Assembly: GCA_012520795.1 (NCBI GenBank)
Contig: JAAYNP010000082.1
Location: 1 to 57,756 of the forward strand
DNA from: Bacillota bacterium
GTDB lineage: Bacteria; Bacillota; Limnochordia; Darwinibacteriales; DTU012
DNA length: 57,756 bases
Reading direction: 5' to 3'
Positions 26,339 through 34,824 of this stretch are shown here, one piece after another; within the stretch, counting starts at the first letter, position 1; every line of letters starts with the position of its first letter. A model generated the notes under the pieces. It worked only from the letters and a program-made list of their open reading frames with translations. It did no database searches and was not told the origin of the DNA. The translations under genes and the position numbers were made by a program.

Positions 26339-27373
26339 TTATACCGGTTCCTTGATCGCTTCAAACATAGCCTCAATATTGGCCGGGTCTACATCGGGAA
26401 GGATTGCTTCATGGCTGGGTGAGAAAACCAGCCCGGTTGGGAAGAGCCGTTTCAGCTTTCTGACACTGTCTTTGACCTGCTGTGGCGTGCCGTGGATCAA
26501 CAGCTGCTGAGCATCGACGCCGCCGCAGAATGATACTTGATCGCCAAAATCCCGCTTCAGCCTTTCCGGTTCCATATCTTTGGCCAGGGCTTGAATGGGG
26601 TGGACTACGTCAACACCTACGGCAATCAAGTCCGGGATCACATCATAAATAGAGCCGCAGGAGTGGTAGACAACCTTCAATCCATAGCTTTTGGCCTGCT
26701 CAACAAACTTCCTGGTGCCGGGGATCACAAACTCCCTGATCGCATCCGGTGACAGCATCAACCCTCGTTGACTTCCAAAGTCATTACCGATTAAAATGGC
26801 ATCCAGCTTGCCTTTGGTGGCACTATAGAAAATATCATTGGCATCAAGGTAAAACTCGGTGATCCGTTCAATCACAGCCCTGAACATTTCAGGCTCGGTC
26901 AGCATCTTAACCAGGGCAGTTTCCATGCCGAAGGCGGAACAGGCATCTTGAAAATGAGCTGACCACAAAACCCCCATGATTGGATAGCCTGCCGGTACAG
27001 CTCCCACCGCCCGGCGGCATTTTTCCGGATCGATATGTTTTGCCGGATCAGGCCAGTCAAAATCGTCAATCCTGCCGGGATCGGAATAATCCTCGAAGAA
27101 TCCCGGCGCTGTCAGTGTCCTTTGGTCAGGAGCGCCGGCGTGTTTGGCAAAATTGAGTGCCGTATAGATGGCATTGCTGTGAGGGGACTCATACGGGATT
27201 TCCACCGGGTAGATGTCATCTTCGAGCTTTTGTTTCAATTGGTTGATGTCGCTGCTCTTAAAATAGGAAAAGAGGCGTTCACAAGCCTCCGGCAAGGGCA
27301 GGCCAAGCCATGATGCGGGCCTGTCCACCGGCTTTCGTTCAATCGTGGCGTAAAATCTTTCGATGCGATTCAT
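26339..27373 (-). CDS. UroD-family protein, probable corrinoid methyltransferase component
   Basis: The 344-residue TIM-barrel protein is of the uroporphyrinogen-decarboxylase superfamily. It has H237-S-C239 (VVYHSCGSI) and a later Cys283 in FCGGVD, the His-x-Cys...Cys zinc site of MtaA/MtbA-type methyltransferases. True HemE lacks this site. It would move a methyl group between a corrinoid protein and a thiol or other acceptor. The cognate corrinoid protein could be the one at 22814, which is 3 kb away with the PL10 lyase between. The start has AAGGAAGG about six bases upstream. The exact methyl donor cannot be read from the sequence. Confidence 0.8.
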   Translation of the reverse strand: MNRIERFYATIERKPVDRPASWLGLPLPEACERLFSYFKSSDINQLKQKLEDDIYPVEIPYESPHSNAIYTALNFAKHAGAPDQRTLTAPGFFEDYSDPGRIDDFDWPDPAKHIDPEKCRRAVGAVPAGYPIMGVLWSAHFQDACSAFGMETALVKMLTEPEMFRAVIERITEFYLDANDIFYSATKGKLDAILIGNDFGSQRGLMLSPDAIREFVIPGTRKFVEQAKSYGLKVVYHSCGSIYDVIPDLIAVGVDVVHPIQALAKDMEPERLKRDFGDQVSFCGGVDAQQLLIHGTPQQVKDSVRKLKRLFPTGLVFSPSHEAILPDVDPANIEAMFEAIKEPV

Positions 27374-27438
27374 GGCAACCTTCCTTTCATCATTATTTTA
27401 TAGTATTCGCTGGAATCAACCGATCCCCTCTAGTACGG

Positions 27439-27467
27439 TTGAACTCTTGCCTTAACCATGTTATGAT
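27439..27467 (+). promoter_or_regulatory. Sigma-A-type promoter of the SUMF1/sialidase/MORN gene
   Basis: TTGAAC (27439-27444), a 17-base spacer, and TATGAT (27462-27467). The start codon is 106 bases downstream, leaving a leader of about 100 bases. Confidence 0.65.
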
Positions 27468-27573
27468 TTTATAAAATATGATCGGCTCTTCTTGTGGCAG
27501 TGGAATTTGTTTTCCTGCAAGGAGAGCTTTTCGTCATGATCGGTTGCAAAAACACTGGAGAGCAGGTGGATCA

Positions 27574-29781
27574 ATGTTTGTAGAGATGGTAAAGGTTCCG
27601 GCGGGATCTTTCAAGATGGGCGGCGGTGATCTCAAAAACAGGCCTGATGCACTGCCAACCCACCATGTGACGATTTCCCGGGATTTTTTGATCGCAAAAG
27701 AGCCCGTCAAGTACGAGCTGTTCGCCCAGTTTTACCGGGAAGAGTACGGTGAAGAGCCGGATGCCGAAAACTACCTGGGTTTCGTGATCGGAGCCAGCTG
27801 GTATGAAGCTGAACTGTTCTGTGCCTGGCTGAGTGCAAAGACCGGTCTGGCTTACCGCCTGCCGACAGAGGCGGAGTGGGAATACTGTGCCAGGAACAGC
27901 AGGAAATTTGGTATTGACCGGATGTGCGATCTGAACCTGCGGGAATGGTGCTTTGACTGGTATGATCAATACTCCGCGGATGCGCAGACTGATCCTGCCG
28001 GCCCTGATTCGGGTATGTTCAAAGTAGTCAGGGGCGGCTTCCTGGACAATCCGTCTAGGTTCAACGCCTACTATCTGGAAGTCTGGGCACGGGCTTCGCT
28101 GCCGCCGAATTACAGGCATTTCCCCGGGGATCCCAATGATTTCGGCCGCCACAATGTGGGGTTCAGGGTGGTGCAGGGTGAACCGGCCAAAACAAATGGA
28201 AAATGCGCTGTCATACCTTTATCACTCCACGTTCGGCAAAACCGCCCTCCGGCAAAAATCACCTCCGAGAAGCCCTACTTCAGAAAACGCTACCTGTTTC
28301 CTATTCCACCGGATACGGCGAGCCCGGAAGCAATCCAAGCCTTCGGGCTGAACCCGCTGTTGAGGCACCACAACCATTCACCGGCGCTTGAAGTGGCGCC
28401 CAACGGGGACTTGATTGTTTCAATATATTCTTCTTACCACGAATATGATCCGGAAGTGGGGTTGATGGGTGCCAGGCTGAGATACGGAGCCGACGAGTGG
28501 GAAATGCCGGATATCTGGTGTAATGCAGTGGGTGTCAACGATCATGCGCCGCTGCTTTTCACAGACCGGGACGGGACCATCTTTCATTTCTGGGGATGGC
28601 CGCAGCTGGACAATTCTTTTCCGTTTCAGTTCATCTACTCCAAAGATAATGGTGCAACCTGGAGCGAGGTCCAGTTCCCGAAGTTTTCAGAGAAGGCGGA
28701 GCAGGTGATCAGCCAGCCGGTAAACACAGTGGTCCATGCCCAAGACGGCTATTATTACGTACCCTGCGATGTCCGGGGCGAGTCCACCTCAATTTTGTGG
28801 CGCTCGCAGGACCTGATCAACTGGGAAGTGCCAAAGGGCAAGACCGCAGGCCGGCACAGCACCGTAGTCGAGCTGAAGGACGGCAGGCTGTTGGCTGTTG
28901 GCGGCAAGAACACCAATATCGACGGGTTCATGCCGCAGACCATTTCACGGGACAGGGGTGATACCTGGGAGGTGAACAGGACACCATTTCCGGCCATGGC
29001 TTCAGGGCAGCGGCCCTGCGTGATTCGGCTGCAGAGCGGGCGTTTGTTATACTGCGGCGATTTCCAGACCAAATTGGGTAAAAGGCCGCCGGGTGCCGCC
29101 GATGATCAATGGGGTTCATTTGTGGCCTACTCTGAAGATGAGGGCGATACCTGGGTGGTTAAAAAACTGTGGGGTACGCAGCATAAGAAGCAGAATCCGA
29201 CTCAGCTGGGTGGGTCGCATACGCTGGGCTACAGTGTCTGCCGCCAATCACCGGACGGGTTGATCCATATCATCACATCAAACAACCGCCCTTGCCTGCA
29301 TCTTTGCTTCAACGAAGCCTGGCTCCTGGCTGATACGGATCAGTGCCCGGATGATCAGGAACTGATGCTTGAAACTGCTGCAGAAATCTCCAATGTTAAG
29401 ACATATACTGAAAAATATCCCGATGGCCGGATCAAATGTACCTATGACGGCGGTACTGCCGCTGACGGGCGCTTTTTGCTCCATGGTGAGGAAAAATGGT
29501 ACTATTCTTGCGGCGCATTAATGACTGAATGCAGTTATCAGTTTGGAAAGAGGATTGGCACCTGCACTCACTACAGCCCGGAAGGCGACAAAATCTGGGA
29601 GTGGGAATACCGGGAAGGCGGGGTGGCTCTTTACAAAACCTATTACGGCAATAACCAGCTGAAAACTATAGGAAGCTATCAAAACCGGATTGCCCATGGA
29701 TGGGCCGAAAGGTATGCTCCCGACGGCAAACAGGAGTCCAGAGTCCTGTTTGAAAACGGAGTGATCATCAAGGCCGAATGA
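27574..29781 (+). CDS. Three-domain fusion: SUMF1-like domain, BNR sialidase-like propeller, MORN repeats
   Basis: ATG 27574 follows AGGTGGA; an upstream in-frame ATG at 27478 has no such site. Of 735 residues, about 1-205 are a SUMF1/FGE-like domain (VPAGSFKMGGG, YRLPTEAEWEYCAR, LREWCFDWYDQY, KVVRGGFL, NVGFRVV). The paired catalytic Cys of true formylglycine-generating enzyme is not seen, so sulfatase activation is unlikely. Residues about 240-600 form a sialidase-like propeller with three Asp-boxes, SKDNGATW, SRDRGDTW and SEDEGDTW. Residues about 610-735 hold MORN-like repeats (YPDGRIKCTYDGG, LHGEEKWYYSCGAL, YAPDGKQESRVLFENG). No signal peptide is present. The role is unknown; a cytoplasmic glycan-binding or hydrolysing enzyme fits the context. 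Confidence 0.75.
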   Translation: MFVEMVKVPAGSFKMGGGDLKNRPDALPTHHVTISRDFLIAKEPVKYELFAQFYREEYGEEPDAENYLGFVIGASWYEAELFCAWLSAKTGLAYRLPTEAEWEYCARNSRKFGIDRMCDLNLREWCFDWYDQYSADAQTDPAGPDSGMFKVVRGGFLDNPSRFNAYYLEVWARASLPPNYRHFPGDPNDFGRHNVGFRVVQGEPAKTNGKCAVIPLSLHVRQNRPPAKITSEKPYFRKRYLFPIPPDTASPEAIQAFGLNPLLRHHNHSPALEVAPNGDLIVSIYSSYHEYDPEVGLMGARLRYGADEWEMPDIWCNAVGVNDHAPLLFTDRDGTIFHFWGWPQLDNSFPFQFIYSKDNGATWSEVQFPKFSEKAEQVISQPVNTVVHAQDGYYYVPCDVRGESTSILWRSQDLINWEVPKGKTAGRHSTVVELKDGRLLAVGGKNTNIDGFMPQTISRDRGDTWEVNRTPFPAMASGQRPCVIRLQSGRLLYCGDFQTKLGKRPPGAADDQWGSFVAYSEDEGDTWVVKKLWGTQHKKQNPTQLGGSHTLGYSVCRQSPDGLIHIITSNNRPCLHLCFNEAWLLADTDQCPDDQELMLETAAEISNVKTYTEKYPDGRIKCTYDGGTAADGRFLLHGEEKWYYSCGALMTECSYQFGKRIGTCTHYSPEGDKIWEWEYREGGVALYKTYYGNNQLKTIGSYQNRIAHGWAERYAPDGKQESRVLFENGVIIKAE

Positions 29782-29799
29782 GGTACCGGGGTTGAAAAA

Positions 29800-29844
29800 T
29801 TTAGTTAACATGTTGACGAAAATTTAGCTAAACAGTAAACTAAA
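29800..29844. promoter_or_regulatory. Repeated TTTAG-TAA boxes overlapping the promoter of the sugar cluster
   Basis: TTTAGTTAAC (29800-29809), TTTAGCTAAAC (29823-29833, a palindrome inside the promoter spacer) and the inverted GTAAACTAAA (29835-29844) form an operator-like array. A binder here would block or guide RNA polymerase. No regulator gene is in the cluster itself. Confidence 0.5.
29813..29841 (+). promoter_or_regulatory. Sigma-A promoter of the 29.9-46.5 kb cluster
   Basis: TTGACG (29813-29818), exactly 17 bases, then TAAACT (29836-29841), 58 bases before the first start codon. Confidence 0.65.
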
Positions 29845-29898
29845 GGTAAGACAGAGGATGATAAACTTCAAGATTAAACTTAGTTAGGGGGTATAGCA

Positions 29899-31299
29899 TT
29901 GAAAATAGGCGTGATACTCGGCAACAGAAGTTTTTTCGCAGATGAATTGTGTCTGGATGGAAGGCAGCGGATCCTTGGGGCTTTGGAAGCTGCCGGGGTG
30001 ACTCCGGTGATCCTGCCGGAAGACGCAGGGGCATATGGCAGTGTGCAAAACAGGGAACAGGCGCTTGAATGCGTAGCCTTGTTCAAGGAACACAGCGATC
30101 TTGCAGGCGTGGTTATTTCATTACCGAACTTCGGTGATGAAAAGTCCATCGCTATCGTGCTGCGGGAGGCCAAAATCGATGTGCCGGTTTTGGTCCATGC
30201 CTTCAACGATCACCTTGATCGCCTTGACTATGAGAACCGCCGCGACAGCTTTTGCGGTAAGGTTTCTGTCTGCAACAACTTAAGGCAATATGGGATCAAG
30301 TTCACCCTGACCACTCTGCACACAGTAGATCCGGAACACCCCACGTTTCAGGCGGATCTCCAGCGGTTCCTGGCTGTTTGCCGGGTAGTGAGAGCCCTCA
30401 AACGGGCAAGAATCGGGCTCGTGGGTGTGCGGCCGGCAGATTTCAATACGGTCCGCTATAGTGAGAAACTATTGGAATACAACAATATTTCTGTGGAGCC
30501 AATCGGCCTGATCGACATCGTCGGCAGGATTGACGAGCTTAGCGATGATCAAGCGGAACAGGCTCTTGCCGAGATTAAAGCCTATATGCCCACCGAAGGT
30601 GTGCCGGGCGGTGCATTGGTGAAAATGGCCAAATTGCTGATGGTACTGCGGGAGTGGGTTGGCAGCAGCGATCTTCACGCAGTAGCTGTTCAGTGCTGGG
30701 ATTCGCTCCAGCGTTACCTGGGCGTTAATCCGTGTGCAGTTATGAGCATACTGGCCAATGCCGGGATTCCCGCAGCCTGTGAAAGTGATGTTGTCGGCGC
30801 CGTAAGCATGCTGGCCCTGCAGGCAGCGAGCGGCATGCCCAGCGCACTTGTGGACTGGAACAACAACTATGCCGATGATCCCGAACGGTTTGTCTTGTTC
30901 CACTGCGGTAACTTTGCCAAGGCAATCTACCAGAACGAATCATGCAGCCCGGCCATTAATTATCCGCCAATTTTAGCCTCGACCTTGGGGCAGGAGCATA
31001 CCTACGGATCCATTGATGGCAAGGTAAAGCCCGGCAAGGCCACCTTTGCCCGGATTACGACTGACGATCTGACCGGGACAATCAGGGCTTATTGTGCCGA
31101 AGGTGTCATTACCGATGATCCCCTTGCCACTTTTGGTTCCTGGGGAGTGGTGAATGTACCGGGGCTGCAGGATTTAATGCGCTTTATCTGTGAAAATGGG
31201 TTTGAACACCATGTGGCCATTACCTTGGACAGTGCTGCCGATGCTTTGGCAGAGGCATTAGGCAAGTATCTGGGATGGGATGTGTACCGTCACCGCTGA
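29899..31299 (+). CDS. L-fucose/L-arabinose isomerase-family protein
   Basis: The 466-residue protein starts at TTG 29899 after TTAGGGGG. It has the FucI/AraA superfamily look: an N-terminal Rossmann-like domain (KIGVILGNRSFFADEL), HAFNDHLDRLDYENRRDSFCG around 104-124, WDSLQRYLGVNPCAVMSILA near 275, an acidic metal-binding residue in PAACESDVVGA near 300, and HCGNF near 335. Such enzymes interconvert an aldose and a ketose in the cytoplasm. Fucose isomerases are about 590 residues and arabinose isomerases about 500, so this is a shorter branch of unknown sugar. As first gene of the cluster it probably does the first intracellular step. Confidence 0.75.
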   Translation: MKIGVILGNRSFFADELCLDGRQRILGALEAAGVTPVILPEDAGAYGSVQNREQALECVALFKEHSDLAGVVISLPNFGDEKSIAIVLREAKIDVPVLVHAFNDHLDRLDYENRRDSFCGKVSVCNNLRQYGIKFTLTTLHTVDPEHPTFQADLQRFLAVCRVVRALKRARIGLVGVRPADFNTVRYSEKLLEYNNISVEPIGLIDIVGRIDELSDDQAEQALAEIKAYMPTEGVPGGALVKMAKLLMVLREWVGSSDLHAVAVQCWDSLQRYLGVNPCAVMSILANAGIPAACESDVVGAVSMLALQAASGMPSALVDWNNNYADDPERFVLFHCGNFAKAIYQNESCSPAINYPPILASTLGQEHTYGSIDGKVKPGKATFARITTDDLTGTIRAYCAEGVITDDPLATFGSWGVVNVPGLQDLMRFICENGFEHHVAITLDSAADALAEALGKYLGWDVYRHR

Positions 31300-31311
31300 G
31301 GAGGGATTTGC

Positions 31312-31974
31312 TTGAAAAAGCTTGTGGCGATCTATACTGGGCAGGGATTGGCGGAACCGCTGCAAAAGCTGATTCAATCAGAGCTTCCCGGGCTTTGGCT
31401 GGTCAACATAATCGATGACGGGATCATCCATGATGTGATCAAAGCCGGCGGCGTGACCAATCCGGTTAGAAGGCGGTTGATCAAGTACTATCAGATAGCG
31501 GTGGAAATCGGTGCCGATCTGATTCTCAACACCTGTTCGTCCGTGGGCGAAGTGGTTGATCTGGGAAGGGCGCTGATTGATGTCCCCATTGTGAAAATCG
31601 ATGAGCCAATGGCCAAACATGCGGCCGCCAACTACCAGAGAATAGGGGTCGTTGCCACTTTGCCGACGACGCTTGAGCCCACTGCCAGGCTTGTGCAAGC
31701 TCAGGCACAGACTTTGGGAAAAGACATCACGATTATTGACGGGTTGGCTGAAGGCGCTTACCATGCCCTGATCAACGGCCGGGCGGATGAACATGATCAG
31801 CTGATTATGGAAGTCGGCCGCCGGTTGGCGGAACAGGTAGACTGTATTGTCCTGGCCCAGGCTTCGATGATGCGGATGCAGCAGAAGCTGGCGGAAACGG
31901 CGAACGTGACTGTCCTGTCCAGCCCGCCCCTATGTGTCGCCCACCTCAAAACCATGCTGGAGCGTGGAATATGA
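31312..31974 (+). CDS. Asp/Glu racemase-superfamily protein with one catalytic Cys
   Basis: This 220-residue two-domain protein begins at TTG 31312 after GGAGGG. LILNTCSSVGE places a Cys (C75) at the first catalytic position of Asp/Glu/hydantoin racemases. At the second position LAQASMM (181-187) has no Cys, so a two-base racemase mechanism is unlikely; single-Cys relatives include decarboxylases and isomerases. It lies 12 bases after the isomerase, and its stop overlaps the next start (ATGA at 31971-31974), so it is part of the same translation unit. The substrate is probably an intermediate of the cluster's sugar. Confidence 0.7.
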   Translation: MKKLVAIYTGQGLAEPLQKLIQSELPGLWLVNIIDDGIIHDVIKAGGVTNPVRRRLIKYYQIAVEIGADLILNTCSSVGEVVDLGRALIDVPIVKIDEPMAKHAAANYQRIGVVATLPTTLEPTARLVQAQAQTLGKDITIIDGLAEGAYHALINGRADEHDQLIMEVGRRLAEQVDCIVLAQASMMRMQQKLAETANVTVLSSPPLCVAHLKTMLERGI

Positions 31975-32801
31975 TGTCAGGCCACAACGTCAGTTACCTG
32001 GAACACATGGCGCGGCAGATCCGCCGTGACATCATCACCATGATTTATGAGGCGGGAGACGGGCACCCGGGACCCAGCCTGTCCTGTGCCGATCTTGTCA
32101 CTGCACTCTATTTTGCAGTTATGGAAGTGGATCCAGCCAATCCCCATTGGCCCCGGCGCGACCGCTTGATTCTATCCAAGGGCCACGCCTGTCCTGCTGT
32201 TTATGCCGCATTAGCCAGGAAAGGCTATTTTGATCCTGCCGAACTGCCGCGGCTCCGCACTCTTGGCGGGATGCTCCAAGGCCATCCCGACATGCTTAAG
32301 ACTCCCGGCATTGATTTTACCTCTGGTTCTTTAGGAAACGGGATCAGTATCGGGCTGGGAATTGCCCTTGCCGCCAGGATTAACGGCCTGGAATACTACA
32401 CATATGTGATTACCGGCGATGGAGAGCTGCAGGAAGGAATCATTTGGGAAGCGGCTATGGCCGCCAAGCATTACCAGGTGGGCAATCTGATCGTCTTTGT
32501 CGATTACAACGGAATTCAAAGCGGAGGCAGGATAGCAGAAATTAGCGGCCTGGAGCCAGTTATCCCCAAGTTTGAAGCCTTTGGGTGGCACTGCCAGGAG
32601 ATTGACGGCCACAACTTCACCGAGATTTTGTCGGCAGTGGCCAACGCCAAAGCCACGCCCGCCATTCCTTCCGTAATTGTCGCCCATACTGTCAAGGGCA
32701 AAGGCATCTCATTTATTGAAAACAATAATGCCTGGCACAAAAGGGTTCCGGACAAGGCAGAGTGGGAGCAGGCATTGCAGGAGCTGGGGGCTGAACCATG
32801 A
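31971..32801 (+). CDS. Transketolase N-terminal subunit, pair 1
   Basis: The 276-residue protein is the thiamine-diphosphate-binding half of a split transketolase: LILSKGHACPAVYAAL, GSLGNGISIGLGIAL, and the ThDP motif from GDGELQEGIIWEAAM to FVDYNG, plus TVKGKGISFIEN at the end. It starts inside the previous stop (ATGA) and its own stop overlaps the next start in the same way, so three proteins are translationally coupled. With the next gene it moves a C2 ketol unit between a ketose and an aldose. Split transketolases are used for pentoses but also for odd sugars such as apulose-4-phosphate or sulfosugars. Confidence 0.9.
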   Translation: MMSGHNVSYLEHMARQIRRDIITMIYEAGDGHPGPSLSCADLVTALYFAVMEVDPANPHWPRRDRLILSKGHACPAVYAALARKGYFDPAELPRLRTLGGMLQGHPDMLKTPGIDFTSGSLGNGISIGLGIALAARINGLEYYTYVITGDGELQEGIIWEAAMAAKHYQVGNLIVFVDYNGIQSGGRIAEISGLEPVIPKFEAFGWHCQEIDGHNFTEILSAVANAKATPAIPSVIVAHTVKGKGISFIENNNAWHKRVPDKAEWEQALQELGAEP

Positions 32802-33757
32802 TCAAGTATGCATCTACGAGAGCGGCTTTTATCGACAGCCTGACAGAGTTGGCGGGCAGTAATCCCAAAACTGTCCTTGTCTGCGCCGATTCAGCCAAAG
32901 TGATCTGGGCCGATGGGTTCAAGGAGAGATTCCCGGAGCGGTTCATTGATGTGGGCATTGCGGAGCAAAACGCCGTGGCCTGCGCAGCCGGATTGGCATC
33001 ATGCGGCTTGATACCGTTTGTCGCCACCTATGCCGGGTTTATCACCATGAGGGCTTGTGAGCAAGTACGGACTTTTGTGGCGTATCCCAACTTAAACGTA
33101 AAAATGGTGGGGGCAAACGGCGGGATTGGAGCCGGTGAACGGGAAGGTGTCACACACCAGTTCTTCGAAGACCTGGGAATTTTGCGGGCTATTCCCGGTA
33201 TTACCATTGTGGTGCCGGCGGATGCCTCCCAGGTGGGCAAAGCCGTTAAGGCTGTGGCCAATATCCCGGGGCCGGCGTATGTGCGGATCGGCAGTGGGCG
33301 AGATCCAGTTGCCCTGGATGCGGATCTCCCATTTGAGCTGGGTAAAACCAGGGTTCTTAAAGCTTTTGGGGACGATGTGGCCATCTTTACCAACGGGCAT
33401 GCCATCCCCAGAGCCTTGGCGGGAGCAGAGGAACTGAGCAAGGCGGGAATCAAGGCCACTGTGGTTGAGGTCCATACCTTGAAGCCCTTGGAGACTGAAG
33501 CCATAGCAGAGATTCTTGCGAAAACAGGTGCAGCGGTTACGGTGGAAGACCATAGTATTATCGGAGGCTTGGGCAGCGCCATCGCCGAAGTGATTGCTGA
33601 ACAGGTCCCAGTGCCCTTGGCCAGGATCGGGCTGCGGGATCGGTTCCCTGAATCAGGGCCGGCGGAACAGCTGATGGATGCTTATGGGTTGAGTGTTGGC
33701 GATATCACTGCTGCGTGCAGGCAAGTATTGGCCAGAAAGGAAGGTCGGCATGGGTAA
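32798..33757 (+). CDS. Transketolase C-terminal subunit, pair 1
   Basis: The 319-residue partner of the preceding gene has the pyrimidine-binding domain with the activating Glu in FIDVGIAEQNAVACAAGLA and the C-terminal domain with TVEDHSIIGGLGSAI. It also contains NGGIGAGEREGVTHQFFEDL, the loop that faces the substrate. It starts by ATGA overlap with the N-subunit, which ensures equal amounts. The transaldolase-family gene starts within its last codons. Confidence 0.9.
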   Translation: MIKYASTRAAFIDSLTELAGSNPKTVLVCADSAKVIWADGFKERFPERFIDVGIAEQNAVACAAGLASCGLIPFVATYAGFITMRACEQVRTFVAYPNLNVKMVGANGGIGAGEREGVTHQFFEDLGILRAIPGITIVVPADASQVGKAVKAVANIPGPAYVRIGSGRDPVALDADLPFELGKTRVLKAFGDDVAIFTNGHAIPRALAGAEELSKAGIKATVVEVHTLKPLETEAIAEILAKTGAAVTVEDHSIIGGLGSAIAEVIAEQVPVPLARIGLRDRFPESGPAEQLMDAYGLSVGDITAACRQVLARKEGRHG

Positions 33758-34799
33758 CGGCTACTTTCAGCGGGTGGCACAGCAGAGCCCTACCAGATTA
33801 TGGATCAACAATCCAACCAGGGAGGAAGCGAAGAAAGCTATTGCAGCCGGAGCCATCAGCTGTACCACCAACCCTACTTATGCAGCCAAGATGCTGCAGT
33901 CCGAATCGGAAAGAGACGCAGTGATTGCTGTTATTGATCAGGTTATAAAGGCCAAAAGTGACGACTCAGAGGCGGCTGCCCAGATCCAGAGGCTGGCAAT
34001 CAAGCCGCTGGTGGAGATCTTTCGACCGCTTCATACAGCCAAACAGCGGCAGGGTTTTGTCTCAGTACAGGGCGACCCCTTTGCTGAAGATGATTACACC
34101 AATATTATCGATGCCGCCTTGGCCGACCGGGGATTGGGTGAAAACGTGATTGCCAAAATCCCCGTCACAGCGGCAGGTTTAAAGGCCATCGAATACCTGA
34201 TTGGTGAGGATGTGCCCATTATTGCCACAGAGGTGATGGCCATCTCCCAAGCCATCACTGTTTGTAAGCTGTATGAACGGGCCTGTGAGAAGTTAAATAA
34301 ACGGCCGCCGTTTTATGTCACCCATATCACCGGAATTCTCGATGAATATCTGCACAATTTGGCCCGGCAGGAGCAGATCGGTATAGCCAAAGATATTCTC
34401 TGGCAGGCGGGGACTATTGTGGCCCGCAAGCAGTACAGGATACTGAAACAGCGGGGCTTTAACGCAACCATGCTGGGGGGTGGGGCCAGAGGGCTGCACC
34501 ACTTTACAGAAATGGTTGGCGGTGACATCCATGTCACCATCAATTGGCGGGGAGCTGCGGATGAGCTTCTCAGCCAGGATCCGCCGGTGGTTTACCGCAT
34601 GGATACGCCGGTTCCCGACTATGCCGTCAGGGAACTGCTGCGCATTCCCGCATTCAAGATGGCCTTTGCAGAAGACGGCCTTGCTGTGGAGGAGTATGCC
34701 GATTTTGGGCCGGTGCGCTATTTCAGGGATAGCTTTGAAGCAGGCTGGAGCGCTTTGCTGACAGTCATTGACGAAAGGCGCCGGGCTGGAAGCGGCTGA
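33750..34799 (+). CDS. Transaldolase-family protein
   Basis: The start is ATG 33750 with AAAGGAAGG upstream, overlapping the transketolase stop by eight bases. The 350-residue protein has the transaldolase barrel with LWINNPT, SCTTNPTYAAKM, and the Schiff-base Lys K136 in NVIAKIPVTAAG. Its C-terminal part, with GGGARGLHHFTEM and HVTINWRGAADEL, is longer than in the small TalC/FSA type, near the length of TalA. It would transfer or cleave a C3 dihydroxyacetone unit. Beside two transketolases and no complete pentose pathway, a special sugar phosphate is likely. Confidence 0.8.
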   Translation: MGNGYFQRVAQQSPTRLWINNPTREEAKKAIAAGAISCTTNPTYAAKMLQSESERDAVIAVIDQVIKAKSDDSEAAAQIQRLAIKPLVEIFRPLHTAKQRQGFVSVQGDPFAEDDYTNIIDAALADRGLGENVIAKIPVTAAGLKAIEYLIGEDVPIIATEVMAISQAITVCKLYERACEKLNKRPPFYVTHITGILDEYLHNLARQEQIGIAKDILWQAGTIVARKQYRILKQRGFNATMLGGGARGLHHFTEMVGGDIHVTINWRGAADELLSQDPPVVYRMDTPVPDYAVRELLRIPAFKMAFAEDGLAVEEYADFGPVRYFRDSFEAGWSALLTVIDERRRAGSG

Positions 34800-34824
34800 A
34801 GCTTTGACGAAAGGAGTGGGCTTG

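Noticed and set aside
27574-28190. True formylglycine-generating enzyme that activates sulfatases
   Set aside because: The overall SUMF1 pattern is present, but the paired catalytic Cys are not seen and there is no sulfatase gene in the window.
29899-31299. Classical L-fucose or L-arabinose isomerase in a standard pathway
   Set aside because: It is shorter than both, and no fuculose or ribulose kinase or aldolase/epimerase partner genes are present.
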